Position numbers and translations under genes: made by a program. Positions 44,210-55,518 of a DNA stretch of 64,000 nt are shown one piece after another. The DNA comes from Turbatrix aceti (lineage: Eukaryota; Nematoda; Chromadorea; Rhabditida; Panagrolaimidae): positions 10,112,471 to 10,176,470 of the forward strand of contig OZ017767.1 in NCBI GenBank assembly GCA_963969345.1, given 5' to 3'. Below the pieces are notes generated by a model. The model did not search any database. It saw only the letters and a program-made list of their open reading frames with translations, and was not told the DNA's origin. Position 1 is the stretch's first letter. Every line of letters starts with the position of its first letter.

Positions 44210-45781
44210 TCAATACGTCCTAATCACAGATGTAGGACCAACTGCCGAAACAGTCAAAAACGATACTGCGGGCACCTTTGGTATCAATCCACGCATAATT
44301 TGGCGAACTTCTGCGTTGAATATTAGAACCGTAATAGCATGCATAAAACTTCGGCCTATTCGGATGATGAGCAGAACAATGCTGACCACATCTAGCAACA
44401 AACCATAGTTGTGGTCGACAGCTACGGTTGGAAAGTTTCTGAAGTCTATGATACTATCTATTTCATTGCCGGTAACCATGGTATCTAAAAATAGTATGTA
44501 AACATTGTAATCCCAGCTGCAGGAAAACATTTACCAAAAAGATGTTTATAAAACATTGAAGCTCCATTTTCCAAAAGAAATGCCAGAAAAATGATAATGC
44601 ATTGATAGAGAATGTTTATATCCCGCCGACGACTGGTAGACTCCATCGTAACTGCGGTTACTGTAGAACGTTTGAAAAAGTTTTTGATTTTTTCCCAATT
44701 TAATTTAACAAATATAGCAATGTAAAATAGTGAGTCCACAGTGATCAAAATTATGTGAAAATACTGCGTAACCTTCAAGATTGCAAATAATTTCAAAAAT
44801 ATTAATTACAACTGGTTTACCATATTAGACCACGTGCATTTTGCAACACCGCTGATCGAAAAAGTTTCCCACGATATATTCATAAAATATGCAAAATAAC
44901 GGATACTAATGCCGCAAGTCATGACGCTGTAAAAAACTATACCCCAGACAACACCCGCTGTCCAGATCGTGACATTGAAAATTATCAACTTGGGGGACGA
45001 GAAAATTGTTCTGTTTAGACGAGCATTGAAAAATATAAGAAGTCGATTCAGTGCCATCAAGCAGGAAGACAACACGTTGATTTCATAGCATGCAGTAAGG
45101 ACCATGGTTTGAATCATAATTAAATAAGGTGCCCTAAAACATTTTTTAGCAATATAAGAATTTTTTAAACATTTTATAACGGATCTAAAACTCGTAAATT
45201 TCTAGAATTCTAGTTTTGACTTACTTTTCGTAAATATTATATTGAATAAAAAATTCGTTGTTGTGACCGTATACGAGAGTGGTGTATAAAAAACCCTGTA
45301 ATGCAATCTGATAAAAAACATTGCAGATCATAAGAGAAATCATAATAACAGCAAAAGGTGATTCGAACAGTTTTGAGACAGTTTTGCACTGCTGAAAATG
45401 TTCAATTATGACAAATACTTTTTTAGTTGTTTCATTAATGCAAACCTTTCGAAAAGCGTTAACGACTAAAATGGACAAAATCTGGCCACTGAGCAACAAC
45501 AGGAAAAAAGTCGAACACATGATTATTCGAACAGCGAACGAAATGTGTGACAAACCGAGGACGTGCGACTGATAACCAATTGGATAACAGTTGGAATCAT
45601 TCAGAAGAAAGTAACAGTCACGAAGAGTTAAGTTATCGTTGAGATCTACGGTAAAGGCGCTTTCGTAGTACGCTGCATAGTCCAATGGAGTTTCGGTAGC
45701 TTCAAGCTGAGGGTGATTGGCTCTTGCGTCGATGAGATCCTCTGTACCTGCACAGTGGAGCCATACACGGCACGATGTCAT
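44210..45781 (-). CDS. Serpentine 7TM receptor C (five exons)
   Basis: Exons 45781-45446, 45391-45225, 45133-44821, 44772-44535 and 44484-44210 join to 442 residues with the same plan as A and B. Landmarks are CRVWLHCAGTEDLIDARAN, CYFLLNDSNCYPIGY, ALNRLLIFFNAR, TSRRRDINILYQC and IIRIGRSFMHAI. Intron 1 is 54 bp, a multiple of three and free of stop codons in the reading frame, so its retention would add 18 residues to the loop instead of truncating the protein. Splicing is still the likely default because A and B have introns at the same point. Intron 3 has an unusual acceptor (TTGAAG). Confidence 0.78.
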
Positions 45782-48700
45782 GTTACAGGTAAAACATGAA
45801 AAAATTGATGTTTTATTGTTGGTATAGAGCCAATAACATGTAAGCTTACAAGCAATTGCTTACAGATGTTTCGTAATCTTTGGCGTGCACCAGTATGTAC
45901 ATGCCAACCGATTTCCAGCTGTTCGGCACCTTTGTAAATCAAGTTTATTTTTGAATCTGTACGTTAGAAATATGGACTAAAAATTGGGCTCGGATTGGTT
46001 TTTTAAACCTATCAGGTTCGTCTTGACTTCACATCATTTTCTGAACGAACTTTTTTTAGAATTTTTTTTTAGTTTTGTATGAAATGAAATTTGTGTTTTG
46101 TATTTTGCATTTGTCCTTTTAAGTCCCCCCAATTTTTGACCAAAAAACGCTTGGCTGAGTTTTCACGGCTTTTCCCTCCATTGTGCATGTCATTCTGCCC
46201 GGATCCTGTGACTTCACACCTTTACATCCCCGTCACACTCGCATTATCAAAGGCTTGCTGGGCTTTATCTACATCAGCTTCCGGTAACAAAGCGTTGAAG
46301 CGAGATATGAAAAAAAATTAAAGCATACATTCATAGACGGTCAACAACGATACATACAAACTTCCGACTACACGTATGTAAGTTTTGGTTCAATTGACTT
46401 GGCAGTGCCAAAGTCGTGACGAGCAAAGTATGTTTTATTTAAAAGTCAAAAGCAAAGAAAAAAATGCCAGAATTTCCTGTAACGATGTGATGTTTTTGAA
46501 AAAAAAGGAAACGTTTTGATAAGAAAAAAAGATTGTAACTTTCTGCACGTTCTCATTTGACGCAGCTTTTTTTTTAATTTTGACAATCTGATTTTTTTGT
46601 TTGATGTGAAATGTCAGATTTTTTGCACTGGTGGTTATTTTTGAATAGTTGACATCGTTTTGAGAACTTCTGCAAAAACTGATCTAATCTATTGAAAAAA
46701 AAATAATCAAATGATTAACAACGGAACGAAAACATGTCAAAAAGTTATAACCCGCGGACGACGCACTTTTATAAAAAAATATAATGCTAAAAAAATTTTT
46801 ATTGTTCTTACCGTATTTGCGTTTTCAAACAAAACTTGCATAAACTATCATTTTCATTCATAAAAAACAAAAAAACATCTGTTTTTCCGGTAATTTTATG
46901 TAAAAAATTGTCTCTGCAATCAAATTTACAGCACGCCCCCGGTTGTAGAGGTTGTAGAAGTCAGAAGTCTCTGGAACACCAAATAATGAGTTTTGTTTCA
47001 GACAAATTTGATTAGATTGTCGCAATATGTACTACGTAGGCTGTACGTGCAACTTCATCCTGCTTCCTGGCTTCCATGAAGTTGTCCTTCAAAATTGTTC
47101 GTGTAAAGTTTTTTAATCTTCTGCGCGCCAACGCAACTTGCAATTAATTTTTTTTCAAACCTTTGGAAATTATGAATAAACTCCTGCTTCTTGATATTAA
47201 ATTTTTTTTTAATTACTGAACTTTTTGACCAAAGCTGAAAGAAAAAAAACGGAAGAACAATACATAAATATGTGTCGTGCCAACAAACTACACGATTCTC
47301 AGAACACAAACTTTCACGCAACCAACCCACTGGTGTTCCGAGAGTTCCGAGAAGTAAAGAAAGAATTTGAACAATAGTACAATTCCGCATTTGGTAACAA
47401 CAATTTGGCTAATAGCCAGTTTGTTTATCCAAAAAAGGGCATAAAGAGCAAATGTAGCACTGGTGTGGACGGGATCAAGCTAAAAACAAAAACATTACAA
47501 AAACAACAATCTAAACGTGTTTTTGTACGTTGGTTTCTTATTTGAATTCAAAATAAATATTTGTAAAGTAATTTTTTGGTATTTGCAGAAATTGGGTTTT
47601 TTTATGCTTTTTGTAATTATTTGATAATTTCTGTAAAAAAAATTTTGCTGCAATTTTGTTTATAAAAAATATTTTTTTAAATAGAAAATTTTGTCAATAT
47701 TTAGCAATTACCTTGTTTTCGAATGCAAACAAATATATTCAAAAAAAAATGCTTATAAAAACAAGCATGAAAAACAATTTTTTTCAAACAAACACGAACG
47801 ATTGATTACCCGTCCCTGATTACGGTAACTTTAAAATTCGACGGTTTCAAATTTTTCGAAGCTATTTTTCAAAATATTTATTTGCAAATTTAACATAATC
47901 AATTTTTTTCCCTTTTTCGATGCATTTTTTTCAACTTTCGATTACATTTATCAATTTTCAATTTTTACGCCGGAAGTATTTTCAGCATACTAACTGGTTT
48001 GCATTTGCCGAACCCCCAACTCAACTCAAGTCCCCGCTAAAAGCCCCCCGAAAAAAAATAATAACGTTTGTTTATGCATGCTTTGGTCCTGTTTTTTTCC
48101 CTGCTTGTTTTTTTTTGCTCTGCGCCGTTCCGGAACAAAATATTCAATAAAAGCGCAATTTGATCAACCTAATTTTTTTTTCGTGGCATAAAAATTTGGG
48201 TTGCCGTCATTCGTCATCATTATTGTCACCGCAACTTTTTTCTTATTTTTTTATACATACGCATACATAGAAAATCACAGGGTGATAAATTCGATTACAA
48301 CTGGCTTTTATGAACCCCAAATTTTTTTGTAATTTCTGAACCATGAATGTTCTTTGGTGCTGCTGACTCAGGCTTTTCGTATCTGGGGCTCAATCTGTTG
48401 AAAAATGTTCCTTTGCTAGTATCTAATTGGGTTATTGCATAGATTCTATCAATTTTGTGACGTATAAAAGGAAGACTTTTTTTGCAGATTTTTTTTGCAA
48501 AAAAATTGTTCCTTTGTCAACATGAAAAAAAATTTAAAAAAAAAACATTAAAAAAAGACACAAATGTTTATATTAATTTTTAAAAAATTTGGAAATTGTT
48601 CTACACGCAATCATTCTGAATGTACTTGTTATAAAATGTGTATTGTATATTGAAATGATCTACCAAAAAAAACAAAATTTTTTTAGTAGATTTTGTCAGA

Positions 48701-51376
48701 TCTATCAAAAACAACAAAAAAACTGCTTTCGAAACAGTCGAATTCTTTGTTTACAATTTCTTTAGCCAGCTTGATCAAATGCAGTTTTTTTGTTCCTTCC
48801 CTTAAAAAAAAACAACTCATTCGCACGCATGTATGTACTCTTACATTAGAGAACGTCCTGTTGTGGTTCTCTTCCTGAATGAAAAGTTTTCCTCCTTCTG
48901 TATGAGCATCGTCAAGAAGCCAATTTAGTTGTTACTTCCGACGCTGTATTTCTTGTAGATACAATTTGGACTTGCTTCTGTTTTCTGTGTTTTGAACAAA
49001 AAATTTAATTGTGTCATTCATAGCTTTCAACTGAGAGAGAAAAGTTTTTTGAATGCTGTTTTCAATTTTTTTTACTGTAAAAACATATTCGCTCCCTAAA
49101 TTTGAAAAAAATAGCGCGGTTTCTATTAGAATATTTTTCGTTTCAATTTTTCGACCAAAAAATGTTGTTTTTTCTCGTTGTTTTTTTGAATAGCGAGCGT
49201 TAATTCAATAAAAACGTTTTATGACATTCAAATCCACAAATGAGCGAAGCCAGTACGTTGTTATCCAGAAAATACTGAATTCGTCAAAAATAATTTGCAG
49301 AATAATCTTTAATCTATCCAAATTTTACAGACCTAAAACTTTCAAAAAATCATGAACATCTTTCTTTTTGCAACTTTTTGGATTTCTCACAGTCCCAAAT
49401 TAATAATACTATAATACATATTATAAAAATAAATACCGTTGTTTATTTGCTGCCCCGGTATAATGAACTTTGAAAATGTATGTATACGAAAACGATATTT
49501 TGGTCAAAACAAAAATATTAAATATGATACTGGTAAAGACTTTGACGTTTCGTCGAATGAAAGACCTGGTGGCGGACCGTTTGACAGTCCTCCAGCTAAC
49601 AGGACACGTGCACGCGACCACTTTGACACGTGTAATGTTTTAAAAAAAATACAATGGGGGTATTAAATTTTGTTGGCAAACTTGAAATTCTATACCTGAT
49701 AAATTTTTTTAAATGTCATTTTTTTGCAAAAAAAAAATTTATGTACTTGTGGTTTTTTTTAAACAATGCGGGGTTAAAACATGACACCAGATTTGCTAAA
49801 TCTGTAAACAACCAACTTCCTCTACTTAAATTTGATCCTTTTAACCGGATTTTTGGAATATTTAATTTTTTTTCCTAATGCAATAAATTGTATTTAAAAT
49901 CCCGTCAAATGACGTAAATGTTTTTTTTCCTCAATCAAAAATTAGAGAACCAAAGTTCCTGCTGTACAACAAAGCACACTCATACATACATCGGGAAAAA
50001 AATTAGACTTCACAAAAAAAAAGTATTCATTGTAAATAATATTTTTTATATAATACATATTTCCTTGAACAATGGCAATTTTCTGTACTCATAAGTATGT
50101 ATCAATCTATTTATCTGCTGGCCGGTGACGAATGTGAGCAGAGCAGAGTAGAGTAATTAATTAATTAAACACCACTCTACTATTACTTCGGGCTTGGTCA
50201 ATCTCGGTGAATAAATTTATGCGTGACAAAGTCCATACAAGGCATCGTAGTCAAAAACCGACGTCCGTCTGCTTTTGTGTATTCCAGAAAAAAACATTTC
50301 TGGACTTTATCTACTTTTAAAATCTGTCTAGCAACAAAAAATGAATCTTTATACATTTGCAAACAAACTCAAACAAAAAAACTAAAACAAAATCTTGCAC
50401 TTGAACTACTTGAACTTACAACAACAAAAAAAATACAGTACAACAAAAAATATTCTGACGACAAAGCAGCTAATCCCTTTGTTAGACAATCAATCAGTCG
50501 CCACGTGTGATAATTAATAATTTATTTTTTATCTCTTCTTGGCACATGATGAGTTTGAAAAAAAAAGTGCAAAATTGGGGTAAAAATCCGCATTTGTAAT
50601 AAACCATAGCTTGGGGAGAAGCCATCAGTGAGTGTGTGAGTGTGTGCGAAAAAGTTATAAGTATGATAGTAAATTCTGGTACCCGTTGGTGAGTGAAGAA
50701 GTTTTTTGACTTGAAGTGTGACCGGTTGCTTTTTTTTGGCATAAAAGTCGTGAGGTATGGTTACGGCAAAGGCGGTGGATAAGTGGTAAAGCAAAAAATC
50801 TGGGGTATTTGTAAATAAAAGAAAAGCAGTGTGTACGAACTGGCGATGGGTGATTGGGATCAGATGTAGCCAAAGCGACGTCCACCACGGTCAACGTGTT
50901 CAACCTGTGACGTCATGACGAGAAGTGTCGTCTCGTTGGGTGCAGTGTATTTGTGCATTTTTGCGAGACTCATCATACACGGTGGTCGACAACCGCAAAG
51001 ACCCAGCAAGCCGGTGATTAACTGTAAACCATTGCATAATGAAAAAAAAAATTGTAAAAAAATAAAATAAAATCGTTAAAAAATGGTGTTAAATTGCTGA
51101 AAAGGCATAAAAACTGTGGGGGTGTAGTAATAAATATAAGCTCGGGTGTAAGCTTAAGCTCAGGTGTTCATTTCATTCATTCATTTCATTTATTCTCTAA
51201 CTCGTACGCACCATATCATACATACAACACTACAATGAACAGTCAGAAGGTGATGAAGATGACGATGGCGACTCGCACGTAGAGGGGCCCATCCGGAACG
51301 GATGTCTTTGCGATACGTGCACCCTGAGTTCGCAGCTCTTACAGGGGACGGGACGTGTTTCTGGTGTGGTGTGGTT
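45782..51376. other. 5.6-kb AT-rich intergenic region
   Basis: Long A/T homopolymer-rich stretches with scattered short frames and no recognisable domain. The minus-strand frame 47390-47055 and the plus-strand frames at 46091 and 49439 lack homology cues and splice support. It may hold the promoter of receptor C and distal elements, but nothing can be assigned. Confidence 0.5.
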
Positions 51377-51437
51377 TTGATTGGATGACAAGATCTCCGC
51401 AGCCCGAAGGGCTGCGAAGATCTTGTTGATTGGATGA
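51377..51437. repeat. Perfect-loop hairpin flanked by 12-bp direct repeats
   Basis: Arms ACAAGATCTCCGCAGCCC (51388-51405) and GGGCTGCGAAGATCTTGT (51409-51426) pair over 18 positions with one mismatch around a GAA loop. The direct repeat TTGATTGGATGA occurs immediately on both sides (51377-51388 and 51426-51437). It looks like a tiny insertion with a target duplication, or an RNA hairpin. GC content is much higher than in the surroundings. Confidence 0.75.
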
Positions 51438-51918
51438 TAACGAATGAGAATGAGTTGTAGAAGACCGCTGCGCCCAAGCGGGATCGAACCTCGACCTTGA
51501 TGCTCAGGTGTTAGTGTGTGCCAATAAAAAAATTATTCAGCCCGGTGAAAATTTTAAAAATGCACTTAATGTGGTTGTAAAAAATGTGTAACATCTGTGT
51601 AATCCCAAAAAAATAAAAGCCCGTGTGGTCCAAAAAGTGCAAAAGTCCCGTGAACAATCGTGGGTGGCCGTAAATGTTTTTACGGTGGTCGGAAATTTTT
51701 TTGGGGTCAAGTGCAAAAAAATTTGCAAATGACATTCGTGGGTGGTCCTGATACAATTCTGAATGGTCTCTTAAAAAAATCTCCTAAAAATCGTGGGTGG
51801 TCTCAAAAATAAACAAATTTCCATGACGAAAAAATGGAAAAACATCACTATCCATTTTATTTTTGGAATTTGTATTAAAAATCCTAAAATCCTCTAGACA
51901 GTCCCATTAGCCCCCTAC

Positions 51919-54900
51919 TCAGGAAATCTTGGCAGCCACTCCAAGCGAAGGCTTGATGGCTAGCGTAGTCAAAGAGTGGGTGGCCATTGGCATGGCTCTT
52001 AAGATACCCTTATTGGAATACATATAATACGGTCCTCCTGGTACCGGTCGACGACAACACACCTGACAGAAGAATGCCCGATACTTTGATCCAAATGTGA
52101 GGTAAATAATTATCGTAGTTGCACCGTTGACGTTGACAAGGAGCGCTGAGAGTTCGATGAGAATGGTATACGATCCGAGTTGTTCGCCAGCGAGTTCGAC
52201 AATGTTGTTGAAAAAAGCGAGCATGTTGAAAAGCAGAAAGCCGGTCACCATTGCCACAAGCATGACCGTAACTCCGTGTTCTTTGCGTTCTGGAAATCAA
52301 ACAATAAATGTTACACATAAAAATTGTTGTTACTCGGAATTCTTGAAAAAAAATTTCCTTGATAACAAAAATTTTTTTTTTGATATTTTTTTGTTTAAAA
52401 TTCAGTTATGACTAGAATTCACAATTTTTACCCTTGCCCCTTGCTTTCTTTTTTTCCTGTCCACTTCCTCCTGCATCCTTTTTTTTCTTCCCACACCATA
52501 TCGGGAAAGACGCCCGCCGTAGCCGCCGACGCGTCCAATTCCCAAAAAAGCGAGTCATTCCTTTTTTTAGAATAGAGCATGAAAAAAAAATTTTTCGTGT
52601 GTTCTGAACTAGTACATATATTGCATATTAATATGCCCTAGTGGAAAAGAAGCCAGGACAGAAAGAAACAAGCTGGCTTTTTTTTTCAATTCTTTGCCGG
52701 GAGGTAACAAAGTTACCCGTGAATGATAAAATTAAACTTTGTTAGTATGCCGAACGACAAAACGAACGACCCCTGTCTAGCAAGTCCTCCTCCTTCTTCT
52801 GCTGCTGCCTCGGCTCCGTGCCATTGGTAAAGTTTTTGTTTTCAGCGGAAATAGGGCATATTAGATGCCAAAAATAATTTTTTTTTGTATTTTTAATATG
52901 GCATAGCAGGCGAGAGTGGCATTTGTCAACCAACCATTGGCGTATGTTGAGAACTGGTTTTTGGGAATTGCAAGGTGCACTTTTTTTATAATACTAATTT
53001 TAATACATATTTATTTTCCAAAAAAAAATGGTACATTTTCGGTAGTACAGGTGAAATTTGTACTGCTTATGGGGTTTTTTGGTGTCTACAGAAAAAATTA
53101 GAAGGTGTTTTGGTGGTGCTAATTAGGCCTAATTTGAAATTAACTATGCCGAAAACATATTTACAAATCCCAAGAATCCAAGTTGAACCAATGATTGAAG
53201 TTGAAGTTTGGAAAGTCAAAGACTAATAAGTAGTACCCGAAAAAAAATGTATATGGAATGTTCGATGAAGTCACTTCAACCCCGACCATCCGTGCCTGCC
53301 CGCGGGCTGTTGAAGAATTGTAATTCGCGAAAATTGTTACCAAGAATCATTATCATAAGTTTTTTTTAGCTGTCAGAGAAGTCGGAGGCAAAGAAGGGAA
53401 ACAAGGCGGTTCAAAGAAAAAAAATTACTAGGTAAGGGCGCTAAAAGTTATTGAATTCTGACACGAATTGTATCTATCGTAACTTTAAAAAAAAATGTAA
53501 AAGTTCTTTTGTCCCCTGGCAAAAATTTAATTTGTAATTTCTAGCATATTGTATTTTAAACATTCATGGAACAAAAAAAAATTATGCAAGCAAGCAAGAA
53601 ACAAATTCAAGATAAGATTTATCTTTCGTCACTAATCCTGCAGAAAAAAATGACTCTACAAAAATTTTTTTGATTTTGTCCCAGATAAAACCCCAAACTT
53701 CAAAAAACAGAAAAAAAAACAAACCCTGGATGTAGTGCTTGCTCAATTTCCTCGACAGAAGCGAAATCTTGGTTAACGATGCATTCCCGACGCTGTCCCT
53801 CGGCGCGGATGATGGCACGTGAGGGGGAGTCGTCGAGCCACCACTCTGAATGCTACCGGCCTTCTTCACCGGTGGATGACTGCCCTGGTACCTCGCAGGA
53901 AGGGGATGTGTCGATGGAGGCGAGTGCCTGTACGTGTGAACTGCCTGGGGCGTTGTGGCTACGGTAGTTGTGGTAGTGGTTACGGAGTGGTTGTCTGCGG
54001 TGATGCCGGCACCCTTGCCGCCCTGGTGGAGGACAACGAGCTCGGCGGCAGTGGGAGCAGCTGGGGTCGTTTGGCCGGCAGTTGCGGAAGGTGCGTTGCC
54101 CTTTTTTCTCGAAACTGTCATTCTTCGACGAATTCGACTGGATGATTTGAGCGTGGATACAATTTTGCAATTCACCCAGGTGAGTGTTGCGAAGGGTAGA
54201 AAAAACATGACAATTGTAAAAAGAACGTTACGGTAGACAATTGTATATGTCGAATTTTCGAACAAACTCGTCGGAGCAACCATCGATGATCTATGACCAA
54301 ATTTTTCTGACAGACAATCTATGGCTTCAATTTCAAATCTTCTTGGCAAGTTGAAAATTCCAGCAAAAAGTATGGCAGATCCAATGACACCGCGTACAAC
54401 GTGTTTACTACTAATACGACGAATCTGTAAAAGTATAAAAAGATTAAATTACACCGTGTAAAACAAGTTCAAAAACATTTATAAATAAATAAAAACGGTT
54501 GTAAACCGAAACCTACAAGAAAAGGGTGACAAACGCCGAGATAGCGATGCACAGAGACGAGTATCGTCAGGTAGACAGATGTCGTATGACTGATGTGCAT
54601 GAACGGATAAATGTCAACGAGGAGACGCGGGGATATTGCGACAAGTTGTTCGTCTTCAAAATATTCGGCAATAACTGGCAGCGAAAAGACAAAAAAAGAA
54701 CACAGTAATACGCAGAGATCGCTGATTGCCAGCATGCATAGAAACCAGTTGACCAATTGACACCGCATCTGGAACAAAAAAATAATAATGTTGTTTTGGA
54801 TCGAAATTAGGTTAGAACATTGGTGCAGCAATTTTTTTCTGATTTATTAGATTACAAATTGCATTAGCGATGAAAGTTTGGGGTTTGTAGATCAGGGTCA

Positions 54901-55268
54901 AAAGTGTAGAAAGTTCGCAAAACAAAAAAAAAATCTAGGTCCTAGGTTCGATTCCGGGTAAAGTACAAAATTTTCTAAACCTTCCGAAAAGTCCTAAAAA
55001 GTATCAAAAATATCGAAATTGACCAAAAAATGTTCGAAAATCATAAAATTAGGCTTTTGGCAAATAAACAAACCTGTTTGTTAGCAAAAACCAAAATATT
55101 AATCATATTCCCGCAAATACCAAAAAAATAAGTCGCTGGCATAAGATAGCAACGAAAGATGACCTGTGCAGATGTAAACCCTCCATTTTGAGAATGTGAG
55201 CAATTGGGAAGGAGTTGTTGCTGTTGTTGTCGGCCGGCAAAGGCCTCTGTCGTTAACGTTAGCGTCAT
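51919..55268 (-). CDS. FMRFamide-receptor-like neuropeptide GPCR (class A)
   Basis: Exons 55268-55074, 54768-54517, 54424-53725 and 52289-51919 join in phase to 505 residues. TM1 ends GICGNMINILVFANKQ (Asn1.50), TM2 has LAISDL (Asp2.50), TM3 ends SVHRYLGVCHP, with HRY in place of DRY. TM5 is near FFLPFATLTWVNC, TM6 follows KEHGVTVMLVAM, and TM7 ends NGATTIIIYLTFGSKYR, a pattern like Drosophila FMRFamide receptor and nematode FRPR proteins. The third intracellular loop is very long (about 150 residues) and rich in Thr, Pro and His. The N-terminus has a poly-Gln run and an NCS glycosylation site. Intron 3 is 1.4 kb. It probably senses FLP-type peptides in neurons or muscle; the ligand is not predictable. 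Confidence 0.85.
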
Positions 55269-55378
55269 GGAACTTATGCCACTAGCAGGTAATATACCGT
55301 CTTGTGATGATGGGGTGCATCAAAAAATAAATGTGACAGAAATTCGCAGTTGGGTGCTAAAAAAATTAGGGGGACTAA

Positions 55379-55518
55379 TCCCGCACTAGCATATTGAGCA
55401 CTAAAGGAGCACAACAGGGGGGGAAGACTTTTTTCAGCTTGAATTTGAATAAAAATAAGGGGAGAAAAGTCTTCACCCCCTGTTGTGCTCCTTTAGTGCT
55501 CCTTATGCTAGTGCGGGA
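55379..55518. repeat. 140-bp stem-loop (MITE-like)
   Basis: 56-base arms beginning TCCCGCACTAGCATATTGAG and ending TATGCTAGTGCGGGA pair with few mismatches around a loop of about 28 bases rich in A and G. It lies just upstream of the neuropeptide receptor's start codon. No clear target duplication. It could be a small foldback element or give a hairpin RNA. Confidence 0.75.

Noticed and set aside
51481..51500. tRNA-like B-box on the minus strand (GGTTCGATCCC)
   Set aside because: No matching acceptor stem, D-arm or anticodon arm at the right distance; at most a tRNA-derived SINE fragment.
54935..54955. Second tRNA B-box-like string (AGGTTCGATTCCGGG)
   Set aside because: No A-box or cloverleaf upstream; it lies in an intron of the neuropeptide receptor.
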